Below, one piece after another: positions 26,673-36,682 of a DNA stretch of 64,000 bases. A model generated the notes under the pieces. The model did not search any database. It saw only the letters and a list, made by a program, of their open reading frames with translations, and had not been told where the DNA came from. A program made the position numbers and the translations under genes. Each line of letters opens with the position of its first letter. Position 1 is the first letter of the stretch. Origin of the DNA: Sedimentitalea nanhaiensis DSM 24252 (GTDB lineage Bacteria; Pseudomonadota; Alphaproteobacteria; Rhodobacterales; Rhodobacteraceae); NCBI RefSeq assembly GCF_000473225.1, contig NZ_KI421509.1, positions 1,016,045 to 1,080,044 on the forward strand, written 5' to 3'.

Positions 26673-28694
26673 CTAGCGGTTGCGCCAGGCTTGCGTGCGG
26701 GCCAACACGCCCTTTGACGCGATCAGATGCAGGATACGCGCCACCGCATTGGTGTAAAAGATCATCATCCCCATCGCCGCTGCCGGAGCGATATCACCGG
26801 CATCGTCCATGTTCAGCACAGCGACCGAGGCCAGTGTTGTCTTGGGCGAATACAGAAACACAACCGCCGAGACCGTCGTCATCGCGTTCACAAACAGATA
26901 GATCGAGATATCCAGAACAGCGGGCAGGCAAACCGGGACCGTCACGCGGGCAAACAGCTTCATCGTCGGCTGCTTCAGCGATGACGACACGCTTTCGAAC
27001 TCGCGGTCCATCTGTTTCAGCGCGGTCACCGCCGTCAGGTGCGACACAGTATAGAAATGCGTCACTGTACAGATCACCAGGATCGCCATGGTGCCATAAA
27101 TCGGGTTCAGCGGATTGGCGGGGTTGTTGAAGAAAAAGATATAGGCCAGTCCCAGAACCATGCCAGGTATTGCCATCGGCAACATGGCGAACATCTGAAA
27201 CAGCGCCCGCCCCACTTTGAACCCGTTGGATTTCTCGACCAGATAGGCCCCGAAAAACACCACCGACGTACCGATCACCGCCGTCAGCAGCCCCAGCTTG
27301 ATCGAGTTGAAATAGGATGCCCAGCCGCCGCCATCCATCTTGTCAAAAGCATAGTTGTTCAGGCTCAGGTTCAGGTCGTAGGGCCAAAATTTGATCAGTG
27401 CCGCAAACTGGCAGACCGCAAGAATACCGACGATGAACAGCGCCACAAGCGTTGAATAGGCCAGAAAGATCCGGTCGACCCGTGGGTTCGGCGTGGGTTG
27501 ATAAGGCACGGATCGCGCCGACAACAACGCGACCTGCTTTGACTGCACCAACCGGTCGATGGCAAAGGCCAGGATCGCGGGGACCACCAGAACCACCGAA
27601 ACAACCGCGCCCATTTCGAAATTCTGCTGACCGATCACCTGCTTGTAGATATCCACGGCCAGCACGTTGAATTGCCCCCCGATCACCTTGGGCAAGCCAA
27701 AATCCGTGATCACCAGGTTGAAAACCACAAACGCCGCCGAGATCAGACCATAGCGCGCGCCCGGGATTGTCACCGTCCAAAAGGTGCGCCAAGGCGTTGC
27801 GCGCAAGCTGATCGCGGCTTCGTACAGTCGTGCATCGGAAATCGCCAATGCAGTCGAAATGATGAGGAAGGCATGCGGAAAAGTGAAGAACACCGAGCCG
27901 ATCACGATGCCGATTGGCCCGTAGATGGACGCCCCGAATAAGAGCTCCTTGAGCATGCCCTGGTTGCCGAATAGATAGACCAGGGCGATGCCAGGCAAAA
28001 GCGAGGGCACCAGGATCGGCGCCATGGCCACCAGCCGGAACAGCCCCTTGAAACGCATGCAACTACGGTTCAGCGCATAGGCAAACCAGAACGCCAGCGT
28101 GACCGTGACGATGGTGCTGACCACTGCGATCCACAGCGAATTCTTGATTGAGTTGAACAAAGCCGGCGTTGAGAAATAGTTGACGAAATTGTCGATGCCA
28201 CGCGATTTGACCGGTCGCAGCTGAACCCGCCGGAACGTGTTACTGTCCAGGGTCAACCAGTCCGTATCGTCATACAGGTCCGATCCCACAAGAAACCGAC
28301 CGGTGTCTGACGCGTTGCGGATCTGGTACTGGACCGGGCTGCGAAAGCTGAAATCGGGGAAGAATGGCGTCACTGCCAGCCGGCTGTCCGAGCCAGCGGC
28401 CAGATCACCTCCTGAATAGGCGCCGGTGCTTTGGTTCAACTGCGCCCCATTCAGAATCGTGCCGTCGAAAACCCCGGCTTCGTCGCTGACCTGGAATTCG
28501 TACTGGGCCAGTTCGAACCGGAAGGTCGAGAATGATTTGGACAGCATCGCATACAATGGAAAGGCCAGGGTGACGACCAGATACAACGCGATGACGATCA
28601 TGCCGCCGCGCATAATCACGTCATCCCGGCTAAGTTTCCCGCGCACGTCCCGCCCGGCAGGCAGCGTCACCGGGTTGCTGTGACTGAGGTTCAT
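26673..28694 (-). CDS. AEP-type ABC transporter permease, two domains fused
   Basis: A 673-residue protein carrying two BPD_transp_1 domains in tandem, each with an EAA loop (AAISLRATPWRTFWTVTIPG and VSSSLKQPTMKLFARVTVPV). A periplasmic-looking insertion of about 130 residues follows the first membrane segment. This architecture fits the putative 2-aminoethylphosphonate permease family (PhnU2-like). It is convergent with the catabolic operon and overlaps the ATPase stop by four bases, as part of a leftward binding protein-ATPase-permease unit. Confidence 0.85.
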   Translation of the reverse strand: MNLSHSNPVTLPAGRDVRGKLSRDDVIMRGGMIVIALYLVVTLAFPLYAMLSKSFSTFRFELAQYEFQVSDEAGVFDGTILNGAQLNQSTGAYSGGDLAAGSDSRLAVTPFFPDFSFRSPVQYQIRNASDTGRFLVGSDLYDDTDWLTLDSNTFRRVQLRPVKSRGIDNFVNYFSTPALFNSIKNSLWIAVVSTIVTVTLAFWFAYALNRSCMRFKGLFRLVAMAPILVPSLLPGIALVYLFGNQGMLKELLFGASIYGPIGIVIGSVFFTFPHAFLIISTALAISDARLYEAAISLRATPWRTFWTVTIPGARYGLISAAFVVFNLVITDFGLPKVIGGQFNVLAVDIYKQVIGQQNFEMGAVVSVVLVVPAILAFAIDRLVQSKQVALLSARSVPYQPTPNPRVDRIFLAYSTLVALFIVGILAVCQFAALIKFWPYDLNLSLNNYAFDKMDGGGWASYFNSIKLGLLTAVIGTSVVFFGAYLVEKSNGFKVGRALFQMFAMLPMAIPGMVLGLAYIFFFNNPANPLNPIYGTMAILVICTVTHFYTVSHLTAVTALKQMDREFESVSSSLKQPTMKLFARVTVPVCLPAVLDISIYLFVNAMTTVSAVVFLYSPKTTLASVAVLNMDDAGDIAPAAAMGMMIFYTNAVARILHLIASKGVLARTQAWRNR

Positions 28695-29842
28695 GCGCCG
28701 TACTCCGATCGGGCAAAGGCCATCAACCGGTTTCTGGGCAGTTCGATCATCATCTGGGTTCCAGCGGCCAACTCGAGCCGACGCACCGCATTAATCGAGA
28801 AATCCGCAATCAATTCGCCGCCACCGAACCGCTCGTTCTGTAACCTGCAGCGCCAGAACGACCCAAGAAACTCCATTTCATCGACCAGCACCTCGAATGC
28901 GTTCTCCGGGGACTTGATCCGATCCGGAGCACCGGGTGACCGGGCACCTTTGCCGTGTGGAATGACATCTTCGGGGCGAATAGCCGCAATGATTGCCGCA
29001 CCAGGCTGAAACGCATGTGGCCTTGCCTGCATGTCGCTCTCTCCGATCCGAACAACCCCCGATGGACCGGCAAGGGCCGAGATCTGGTTCATCTCACCGA
29101 TAAAATCCGCAACAAACAGGTTGGCCGGTTCGCGGTAGATCTCGGTCGGGCTACCGACCTGCTCGATCACCCCTTGGTTCATCACCACGATACGGTCGGC
29201 CATTGCCAGCGCTTCTTCCTGGTCATGAGTCACCATCACGGTGGTGACGCCCAGTTGACGTTGCAGTTCCTTGATTTCGTGGCGCAGGTGAACCCGCACC
29301 TTGGCGTCCAGTGCCGAGAGAGGTTCATCCAGCAACAACAGGCCCGGATTGGTGGCAATTGCACGCGCCAAAGCGATACGCTGCTGTTGACCACCAGACA
29401 GTTGCGCGGGATATTTACGGCCCTGTTCGGGTAGACCGACCAGTTGCAGCAGCTCGGCCACCCGCGCCGTGATCTCGGCCTTGTTGCGTCCGGTGTTTTC
29501 CAACCCAAACGCGATGTTCTTTTCAATCGTCAGGTTTGGAAACAGCGCATAAGACTGAAAAACGATGCCGAAATCCCGCTCCGAGGGTGGCAGGTTGGAA
29601 ACGTCGCGCCCATCCTGCATCACCCGGCCTCTGGTTTGCAGATCCAGCCCTGCAATCGCGCGCAAGAGCGTGGTCTTCCCACAGCCCGACGGACCAAGAA
29701 AGCAGACAAATTCGCCTTCTTTGATGTTCAGAGAGATGTCCTTGAGTGCAAGAAAATCTCCGAAAGCTTTCCAAAGACTCTCGATGTTCAAATAGGGGGC
29801 AGCGGCTGCGGGGGTGTCGATCACAGGAATGGTCCTTGTCAT
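28691..29842 (-). CDS. AEP-type ABC transporter ATP-binding protein
   Basis: About 383 residues, with Walker A GPSGCGKT at 50-57, Q-loop IVFQSYALFP at 93-102, signature LSGGQQQ at 148-154, Walker B LLLLDEP at 168-174 and a TOBE tail. PhnT-like proteins of AEP importers have this form. The start is uncertain: in-frame ATGs at 29842, 29857 and 29896 all lack strong ribosome-binding sites; the first was chosen because the family homology begins just after it. Confidence 0.83.
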   Translation of the reverse strand: MTRTIPVIDTPAAAAPYLNIESLWKAFGDFLALKDISLNIKEGEFVCFLGPSGCGKTTLLRAIAGLDLQTRGRVMQDGRDVSNLPPSERDFGIVFQSYALFPNLTIEKNIAFGLENTGRNKAEITARVAELLQLVGLPEQGRKYPAQLSGGQQQRIALARAIATNPGLLLLDEPLSALDAKVRVHLRHEIKELQRQLGVTTVMVTHDQEEALAMADRIVVMNQGVIEQVGSPTEIYREPANLFVADFIGEMNQISALAGPSGVVRIGESDMQARPHAFQPGAAIIAAIRPEDVIPHGKGARSPGAPDRIKSPENAFEVLVDEMEFLGSFWRCRLQNERFGGGELIADFSINAVRRLELAAGTQMMIELPRNRLMAFARSEYGA

Positions 29843-29942
29843 TGGAGCTGGCGGCATTCGGTCATCAAGGCCCGGTTCGGGCCCTACGCTGTACATGCAA
29901 GAGCGAAGGGCCGGTTGGCCCCTCGCCGGTGCAACGCTGCGC

Positions 29943-30965
29943 TCAGCCCTTGGGTTCGGACTTGCTGTCGTAGCGGGCCTGCCATTCCTTCAGGATCGCG
30001 GCGCGATTGTTGGCGGCAAACTCGAAATCGTTGTCGATCATCGCCTCCAGAAGACCCTCGGGAAAATACTCTACCGGCTTGGCGACGCCTGGCATCGCAA
30101 CAACGGCATACCCGGTATTGTACATCTCGTTGGCTTCTTTGGTGATGCTAAAGTCCACCAGAGTCTTGGCAGCCTCAAGATCGTCGGTTCCGGCGACAAT
30201 GGCCGTGGCCTCCATGTCCCAGCCCACCCCTTCGGACGGAACGATGATTTCCAGAGGCGCGCCTGCGGCCTTGGACTTGGCGCCGCGAAAGGCAAAGGAA
30301 ATACCGATCGGGATTTCTCCGGACGCGGCCAGTTTGCAAGGTTTGGACCCGGAATGGGTATAGCGCGCAATGTTTTCATGCAGCGCGTCCATATAGGCCC
30401 ATCCGCCCTCTTCCCCGAACAACTGCAACCAGCTGGAGACATCCAGGAAACCCGTGCCCGAGGAATTCGGGTTCGGCATGATCACGTGCCCCTTGTATTT
30501 GGGGTCGGCCAGATCCTTCCACGATGTCGGAGGCGTCAGCCCGGCCTTTTCGGCCTCGACAGTGTTATAGCAAACAGCGGCAACCCAAGCGTCCATACCA
30601 ACCCAGGCTGGCGGGGTGCTGGAATCGACAAATTTCTTGTCCAGCAGATCGACACCGGCCGGGGCATAGGCCTCCAGCATGCCTTCGGATTTCAGCAGCA
30701 ACAGCGAGGTCGCCGCCAGCCCCCAGACCACATCCGCCTGCGGATTGTCACGCTCGGCCAGCAGCTTGGCGGTAATGATGCCCGTGGAATCGCGGACCCA
30801 GTTGATCTTGATGTCGGGATGCTGCGCATTAAAGGTCTCGGCATATCGCGCCAGATCTTCAGCTTCGACAGCTGTATAAACCGTCAGTTCGGTCTCGGCT
30901 GCCAGCGGGCCCGCCAATAGGGTCCCAGATAGCAGTAGCGCCAACATCTTCTTGGAATTGGTCAT
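29943..30965 (-). CDS. AEP-type ABC transporter substrate-binding protein
   Basis: A 340-residue periplasmic binding protein of the ferric-iron/AEP class. The signal peptide is MTNSKKMLALLLSGTLLAG to about residue 22; the mature start ELTVYTAVEAEDLARYAETF and RDSTGIITAKLLAE are typical of the putative AEP binding protein family (PhnS2-like). The ATG at 30965 has GAGGAG upstream. It is the first gene of the leftward importer operon, divergent from the DeoR-type regulator. Confidence 0.87.
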   Translation of the reverse strand: MTNSKKMLALLLSGTLLAGPLAAETELTVYTAVEAEDLARYAETFNAQHPDIKINWVRDSTGIITAKLLAERDNPQADVVWGLAATSLLLLKSEGMLEAYAPAGVDLLDKKFVDSSTPPAWVGMDAWVAAVCYNTVEAEKAGLTPPTSWKDLADPKYKGHVIMPNPNSSGTGFLDVSSWLQLFGEEGGWAYMDALHENIARYTHSGSKPCKLAASGEIPIGISFAFRGAKSKAAGAPLEIIVPSEGVGWDMEATAIVAGTDDLEAAKTLVDFSITKEANEMYNTGYAVVAMPGVAKPVEYFPEGLLEAMIDNDFEFAANNRAAILKEWQARYDSKSEPKG

Positions 30966-31181
30966 GAGTAACTCCTCTGTTTCAGTGCATTCCGGATTCG
31001 TTTGCTTGTTGTCGCAGCCCGGATACCGCACAGACTATGTCACAATTGTGACGGCTGAAATCGATTAAACCTACCACTTGATAAGCCCAACCTATGCATT
31101 CCTGCATTCGACACGCAGTACTCCCTTTCTGAAAGAGGGGTATGCCCGCCCCCTTGCCTGGCTTTTAGAGTTACAGTTTCT

Positions 31182-31215
31182 CCACAAAAATCAACATTTC
31201 TTTTGACTTTTGTGG
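31182..31215. promoter_or_regulatory. inverted repeat, candidate DeoR-type operator
   Basis: CCACAAAAATCAA (31182-31194) and TTGACTTTTGTGG (31203-31215) form an imperfect palindrome with 12 of 13 pairs, separated by 8 bases. It sits 45 bases before the GTG of the DeoR-type regulator, in the divergent region facing the AEP importer. The AT-rich core contrasts with the surrounding GC-rich DNA. It is a strong candidate for autoregulation and control of both transcripts. Confidence 0.55.
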
Positions 31216-31260
31216 AAATGCATTCAGATACTGCTGGCAAATCATGCAAACGGAACACCT

Positions 31261-32061
31261 GTGAAACAGCGCTCTGCACAATCCCACCGCACGATTCAAT
31301 TGCTGGATGCTTTGCGCCGATTTGGCGGATCGGCGCGCAATGCCGAACTGGCTCGGGCAATGGATGTGTCCGAAGAAACCGTGCGACGCACTATCAAAAC
31401 CCTGTCCAAATCCGGCGATGTCACCAGGGTGCATGGGGGCGCGTATCTATCGGGCACACAGGACCAGCCCAGCTTTTTCCGCCGCATCGGCGAACACACG
31501 CGGGAAAAACGCGCCATCGCCGCAGCGGTTGCCACCCGGGTCGCGGACGGAAGCAGCCTGTTTCTGGACGTCGGGTCGACCACAGCCTTTGTCGCCGAGG
31601 AACTGCGCAGCCGCCGCGACCTGCTGGTGGTCACCAACTCGATCGGGGTGGCGCAGACGCTCGCGAACCATCATGGAAACCGAGTGTACCTGTTGGGGGG
31701 AGAGATGCACAGCGATGAGCGCGGAGCCTTCGGCACGGTCACCGAAAACCAAGCCCGACGGTTCGCTTTGGACCTGACCATCCTCAGCGCCGATGCCGTA
31801 AATGCGGCACGCGGGATCCTATTTATCAACCCCGGCGAGGCGAGCCTGTCGATGGTCACCGCAGATTGCGCCGAACGGGTGCTGGTGGCTCTGGACCACT
31901 TCAAATTCAACGCTTCGGCACCACATTGCGGACCGGACCCGCGGAACATCGACGATATCGTCACGGACCGGATGCCAAGCGGTGCGCTGGCGCAGGCCTT
32001 GCACGATTGGGGCGTGACACTTCGCCTGACAGATGGGACGACACAGAATGCAACCGACTGA
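31261..32061 (+). CDS. DeoR-family transcriptional regulator
   Basis: A 266-residue DeoR/GlpR-type regulator. The helix-turn-helix spans residues 26-58 (AELARAMDVSEETVRRTIKTL, then VHGGAYL), followed by the sugar-phosphate-isomerase-like effector domain with DVGSTTAFVAEEL and ADAVNAARGI. The family usually senses a phosphorylated metabolite, which fits a phosphonate locus. The GTG at 31261 is preferred to a TTG at 31210, which lies inside the candidate operator. The reading overlaps the next gene by 14 bases. Confidence 0.83.
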   Translation: MKQRSAQSHRTIQLLDALRRFGGSARNAELARAMDVSEETVRRTIKTLSKSGDVTRVHGGAYLSGTQDQPSFFRRIGEHTREKRAIAAAVATRVADGSSLFLDVGSTTAFVAEELRSRRDLLVVTNSIGVAQTLANHHGNRVYLLGGEMHSDERGAFGTVTENQARRFALDLTILSADAVNAARGILFINPGEASLSMVTADCAERVLVALDHFKFNASAPHCGPDPRNIDDIVTDRMPSGALAQALHDWGVTLRLTDGTTQNATD

Positions 32062-32821
32062 AGATCTTGTCCACCACGCGGCCGAAATGGCCCGTCTCGC
32101 CGCCGGGGCCGCGCGTGGTTATTTTCGCGGTCGGCTTGGGGTCGAATTCAAGCCCGACGAAAGCCCGGTCACCCAAGCGGATCGCGGTGTCGAGGCACAG
32201 GTCCGCGCCTATCTGGCTCAGCACTTTCCCGATCACGGAATATTCGGCGAGGAACAGGGCAAGTCCGGTCTTGATCGCAAGCACCTGTGGGTGATCGATC
32301 CCATCGACGGCACCCGTTCATTCCTGTCCGGTCATCCTCTGTTCGGCTTTCTGCTGGGGCATCTGATCGATGGAGTACCACGCATCGGCGTCATCGGCAT
32401 GCCGGCTCTGAACGAGACCTATCTCGGCATTTCCGGCCACGGAGCCAGCCGCGACGGACAGGCTATCCGGGTTTCTGCCCAGGTCGATCCAGATCGGGCG
32501 ATCCTCTATATCAACGAGCCAGAACGCCTGTATCGCAATCAGCCGCAGGTATTTGATCGTCTGCTCAAATTTGGTCAGACCCGACGGTTCGCCTATGATT
32601 GCTATCAATACGCGCTGCTGGCCGCAGGCCACATAGACGCGCTGGTTGACTATGGGCTGGAGCCCTACGATTTTCTTCCGGTCCTGCCGGTCGTGCAGGC
32701 CGCAGGCGGGATGATGACCGATTGGGATGGTGCGCCCCTGACCCTTAATTCGGGTGGCCGGGTCGTCGCAGCGGCCACGCCCGCACTGCACGGCGCGTTA
32801 TTGGACCTGGTCAACGGATAA
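32048..32821 (+). CDS. inositol monophosphatase family phosphatase
   Basis: A 257-residue Mg-dependent, Li-sensitive-type phosphatase. The motifs GEEQG (67-71), WVIDPIDGTRSF (81-92, metal Asp84 and Asp87) and a late DYGLEPYDFLP are those of the IMPase/HisN/CysQ family. It lies between the DeoR regulator, which it overlaps, and the Na/Pi transporter. The substrate is unknown; a phosphorylated by-product of phosphonate use or histidinol phosphate are possibilities. Confidence 0.85.
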   Translation: MQPTEDLVHHAAEMARLAAGAARGYFRGRLGVEFKPDESPVTQADRGVEAQVRAYLAQHFPDHGIFGEEQGKSGLDRKHLWVIDPIDGTRSFLSGHPLFGFLLGHLIDGVPRIGVIGMPALNETYLGISGHGASRDGQAIRVSAQVDPDRAILYINEPERLYRNQPQVFDRLLKFGQTRRFAYDCYQYALLAAGHIDALVDYGLEPYDFLPVLPVVQAAGGMMTDWDGAPLTLNSGGRVVAAATPALHGALLDLVNG

Positions 32822-32825
32822 CCAA

Positions 32826-34517
32826 ATGGCCATCATGATCTTCCTCATCAATCTGGCCGGTGCAACCATGTTGCTGCTTTTTGCGGTGCGTATGGTCCGC
32901 ACCGGGATCGAACGCAGCTATGGGGCCTCGTTTCAGCGGGTGATCACACGCCAGCGCAGCGCGTTGCAGGCCAGTATCGTGGGACTGATTCTCGCTGTCG
33001 TCTTGCAAAGCTCGGCCGCCGTTGCATTGTTGGCATCTGGCTTTACTGCCAGCGGGCTGGTCGGCTTCGCCACCGGTTTCGCCATCGTTCTGGGCGGCGA
33101 CCTTGGGTCCGCGCTGATCATCCAGATTCTGTCTTTTGATCTGGACTGGCTGGTGCCGTTGTTGCTGGCGGCAGGCGGGTATCTGTTCGTCAAATCGGAT
33201 GCAAAAAAGTGGCGCCAGCTGGGCCGGATCTTGATGGGTATCGCCTTTATTCTCATATCGCTCCGCTTTCTGCGCGAAGCCATGGATCCGATCCGCGACA
33301 GCGCCTTTCTGCCCGCAATTGCCGATTATCTTGCGCGCGATTATATCACCGCCTTTCTGGTCGGAGCCGCGCTGGCCTTTGTCATGCATTCGTCGGTAGC
33401 GGCCATTCTCATGTGCGTAACGCTCGTACAGATCGGCGCAATTCCCTTTGCCGCAGGGCTGTCAGTGCTGCTGGGGGCCAACCTTGGCAGCGCGCTGATC
33501 CCGGTCTGGCTGACGCGCGGCATGGCCCCACAGGGGAGGCGCGTGCCCTATGCCAATCTGCTACTGCGCGGATCCTGGGCGGTCATCGTTCTTTTCTCGG
33601 CCAACATGGCGCTGCGGGCGGGCCTGCTCGGCGAGCTGAGCGGCGGGCAGATGCTGGTCAATGCGCATCTGATGTTCAATGCGTCCCTTTTGGTTCTGGC
33701 CCTGCCCTTCTGCCGGCGGCTGCAACGCCCAATGGCACGCATGCTGCCAGACCTGCCGACAGATCATGACTCCCTGGGCCTGGCGGTTCGCCCCGGCAGT
33801 GCGCTGGACCCCCAGAACATCGGACCGCCCTCGCAAGCCCTGTCGGACATGAAACGCGAACTGCTGCGCATGATCGATCTGGTGGAAAGCATGTTCCGCC
33901 CGGTTCTGGACCTGTATGTATCGGGTCAGAGCCACGAAATCCGAGCGGTCCGCGCCCTGGACGAGCAGGTCAACAACGGACTGTCCGGCATCCGCGAATT
34001 TGTTGCCGCCCTGCCCCAGGACAGCTTTGGCAAACAGAACCTCAAACGCGCGCGGGATCTGACTGAATATGCCATTCGGCTGGAAACCGCAGGCGACGTC
34101 GTGGCGCAACGGCTGACCGCCCTGGCCCTGGAAATGCGTCGCGAGAGTTACACTTTCAGCCGCGATGGCTGGTCCGAGCTGGTACAATTGCACGAAAGCG
34201 TCCTGGCGAACATGAAACTGGCCTGCAACGTACTGATCTCGGACGACCTGGAAAGTGCACGGCTGCTGAACGTCGAAAAGACCGAGATCAAGCGCGCCGA
34301 ACGCGACAGTCGGAAACGGCATCTGAAACGGCTGCAAAGCGGCAATTCCGACAGTTTCGAAACCAGCGATATCCACCTGGAAACCCTGCGTGCCCTGCGC
34401 GAGTTTCACAGCCATATCTCCGCCATCGCCTATCCGATCCTCTATCGCAACGGTCAGTTGCTCGAAACCCGCCTGATCGAGGACATGCCAAAGGCCGACA
34501 TGGAAGATGCGCCATAG
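32826..34517 (+). CDS. Na/Pi cotransporter family protein with PhoU-like tail
   Basis: A 563-residue membrane protein. Two Na/Pi cotransport repeats are visible, with VLQSSAAVALLASGF and a second MHSSVAAILM/GANLGSALIP region, spread over eight or more hydrophobic segments to about residue 310. The last 200 residues are hydrophilic and helical, resembling PhoU. Bacterial relatives can move phosphate out of the cell. Placed four bases after the IMPase gene in a phosphonate island, export of phosphate released by PhnA is a sensible inference. Confidence 0.83.
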   Translation: MAIMIFLINLAGATMLLLFAVRMVRTGIERSYGASFQRVITRQRSALQASIVGLILAVVLQSSAAVALLASGFTASGLVGFATGFAIVLGGDLGSALIIQILSFDLDWLVPLLLAAGGYLFVKSDAKKWRQLGRILMGIAFILISLRFLREAMDPIRDSAFLPAIADYLARDYITAFLVGAALAFVMHSSVAAILMCVTLVQIGAIPFAAGLSVLLGANLGSALIPVWLTRGMAPQGRRVPYANLLLRGSWAVIVLFSANMALRAGLLGELSGGQMLVNAHLMFNASLLVLALPFCRRLQRPMARMLPDLPTDHDSLGLAVRPGSALDPQNIGPPSQALSDMKRELLRMIDLVESMFRPVLDLYVSGQSHEIRAVRALDEQVNNGLSGIREFVAALPQDSFGKQNLKRARDLTEYAIRLETAGDVVAQRLTALALEMRRESYTFSRDGWSELVQLHESVLANMKLACNVLISDDLESARLLNVEKTEIKRAERDSRKRHLKRLQSGNSDSFETSDIHLETLRALREFHSHISAIAYPILYRNGQLLETRLIEDMPKADMEDAP

Positions 34518-34555
34518 AAAAACCCCGCAGCGCGGCGTAGCGCTGCGGGGTTTGA
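34518..34555. terminator. bidirectional intrinsic terminator
   Basis: AACCCCGCAGCGC (34521-34533) pairs perfectly with GCGCTGCGGGGTT (34540-34552) around a six-base loop. A-rich sequence precedes it and T-rich follows, so it can stop both the Na/Pi transporter transcript and the convergent rpoD transcript. Confidence 0.9.
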
Positions 34556-34583
34556 TACTGACCGGGAAGCCTCTGTCGGCGCG

Positions 34584-36569
34584 TTACTGATCCAGGAAAC
34601 TGCGCAGCTTGCGCGACCGGCTGGGGTGTTTCAGCTTGCGCAGCGCCTTGGCTTCGATCTGGCGGATCCGTTCACGGGTGACGCTGAACTGCTGACCGAC
34701 TTCTTCCAGCGTGTGATCGGTGTTCATACCGATACCAAACCGCATCCGTAGCACACGTTCCTCTCGCGGGGTCAGCGACGCCAGAACCCGGGTGGTGGTT
34801 TCCTTGAGATTCTCCTGAATGGCGCTATCCAGCGGCAGAACCGCGTTCTTGTCTTCGATGAAATCGCCCAGCTGGCTGTCTTCTTCGTCGCCGATCGGAG
34901 TTTCCAGCGAAATCGGTTCCTTGGCGATCTTCATCACCTTGCGAACCTTTTCCAGCGGCATCTGCAGTTTTTCCGCCAGTTCCTCAGGCGTCGGTTCACG
35001 GCCGATTTCATGCAGCATCTGCCGCCCCGTACGCACCAGCTTGTTGATCGTTTCGATCATATGCACCGGAATCCGGATCGTGCGCGCCTGGTCGGCGATG
35101 GATCGGGTGATCGCCTGCCGGATCCACCACGTCGCATAGGTGCTGAATTTATACCCGCGACGATATTCGAACTTGTCCACCGCCTTCATCAGGCCGATGT
35201 TTCCTTCCTGAATAAGATCAAGGAATTGCAGGCCGCGGTTGGTGTATTTCTTGGCAATCGAGATCACCAGGCGCAGGTTGGCCTCGACCATTTCCTTCTT
35301 GGCCTGGCGGGCTTCTTTTTCACCCTTCTGGACCTGCTGGACGATGCGGCGGAATTCGCTGATATCCAAACCGACATACTGGCCCACCTGGGCCATGTCC
35401 GCGCGCAGCTCCTCGACCTTGCCGGTGCTGCGCTCTATGAACATTTGCCAGCCGCGACCGGCCTTCTCCCCCATATCCGACAACCAGTTCGGATCCAGCT
35501 CGCGACCGCGATATTCGTCGATGAACTCGCGACGGTTGATCCGGGCCTGGTCGGCCAGCTTGACCATGGCACTGTCCAGCGCCATCACCCGGCGGTTGAT
35601 ACCGTACAACTGATCGATCAGGGCTTCGATCCGGTTGTTATGCAGATGCAGACCATTGACCAGCAGAACGATCTCCGAGCGCAGCGCCTGATAGGTGGCC
35701 TCGTTGGCGGTGCTGAACGAGCCGTCCTCGTTCAGCGTGGCGGAAATCCGGCTGTCCTGCATCTCGGAAAGCTGGGCATAGTCGTTGCTGATGGTTTCCA
35801 GCGTCGTGAGAACCTGATCCTTCAGCGCCGCTTCCATCGCGGCAAGGCTCATGTTGGCCTGATCGTCCTCATCGTCATCGTCTTCCTTGACGATCGGATT
35901 GCCATCGGCATCCAGTTCGGGCTTTTCCTCTTCGGTCGGTTTGGCGGTCGCGGCGGCATTGGCATCGACAACGGGGGCCTCTACTCCGCCCTCCTCATCC
36001 ATCTGGTCACCAAAGGTAGTTTCCAGATCGATCACATCGCGCAGCAGGATGTCCTCGGACAACAATTCGTCGTGCCAGATGGTGATCGCCTGAAAGGTCA
36101 ACGGGCTTTCGCACAGCCCTGCGATCATCGTGTTGCGCCCGGCTTCGATGCGCTTGGCTATCGCGATCTCACCCTCACGGCTCAGCAATTCGACGCTGCC
36201 CATCTCGCGCAGATACATGCGCACGGGATCGTCTGTGCGGTCCAGCTTTTCGGCGGTACCGGTGGACAGCGTGACTTCGCGCGTGCTTTCTGTCGTGGCG
36301 ATTTCGGTCGAGCCCTTGTTCTCTTCCTCTTCGGCCTCTTCATCTTCGATGATATTGATGCCCATTTCGGACAGCATCGACATCACATCCTCGATTTGTT
36401 CAGAGCTGACCTGATCCGGCGGCAGAACCTGATTCAGCTGATCGTAGGTGATGTATCCCTTTTCACGCGCCTCTCCGATCATCTTCTTGACGGCGGTCTG
36501 GCTCATATCCAGCGAAATCTCGGCGTCTTGATTGTCGGATTTGCGGTCGTCGGTATCTTTGGCGGCCAT
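34584..36569 (-). CDS. rpoD: RNA polymerase sigma-70 factor RpoD
   Basis: A 661-residue primary sigma factor. Region 1.1 is at the N-terminus, an acidic non-conserved region spans about 190-240, region 2 contains [20 protein letters not shown] and the -10 recognition helix [16 protein letters not shown], region 3 follows, and region 4.2 ends with [20 protein letters not shown]. The ATG at 36569 has GCAGGAG upstream. It follows dnaG in the usual alphaproteobacterial order. Confidence 0.97.
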   Translation of the reverse strand: MAAKDTDDRKSDNQDAEISLDMSQTAVKKMIGEAREKGYITYDQLNQVLPPDQVSSEQIEDVMSMLSEMGINIIEDEEAEEEENKGSTEIATTESTREVTLSTGTAEKLDRTDDPVRMYLREMGSVELLSREGEIAIAKRIEAGRNTMIAGLCESPLTFQAITIWHDELLSEDILLRDVIDLETTFGDQMDEEGGVEAPVVDANAAATAKPTEEEKPELDADGNPIVKEDDDDEDDQANMSLAAMEAALKDQVLTTLETISNDYAQLSEMQDSRISATLNEDGSFSTANEATYQALRSEIVLLVNGLHLHNNRIEALIDQLYGINRRVMALDSAMVKLADQARINRREFIDEYRGRELDPNWLSDMGEKAGRGWQMFIERSTGKVEELRADMAQVGQYVGLDISEFRRIVQQVQKGEKEARQAKKEMVEANLRLVISIAKKYTNRGLQFLDLIQEGNIGLMKAVDKFEYRRGYKFSTYATWWIRQAITRSIADQARTIRIPVHMIETINKLVRTGRQMLHEIGREPTPEELAEKLQMPLEKVRKVMKIAKEPISLETPIGDEEDSQLGDFIEDKNAVLPLDSAIQENLKETTTRVLASLTPREERVLRMRFGIGMNTDHTLEEVGQQFSVTRERIRQIEAKALRKLKHPSRSRKLRSFLDQ

Positions 36570-36682
36570 TCGATGCTCCTGCAAGGGCTGGGGTGATTCG
36601 CTTGCAGCGAATCATTAGCGCGATCGTGTGATTCGTCACCCCGTTTACCCGGTTTTCTTTAGCGATTCTTTACCAAAACACA

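Noticed and set aside
35010-36596. 528-codon open frame on the plus strand
   Set aside because: Antisense to rpoD; no ribosome-binding site or family features.
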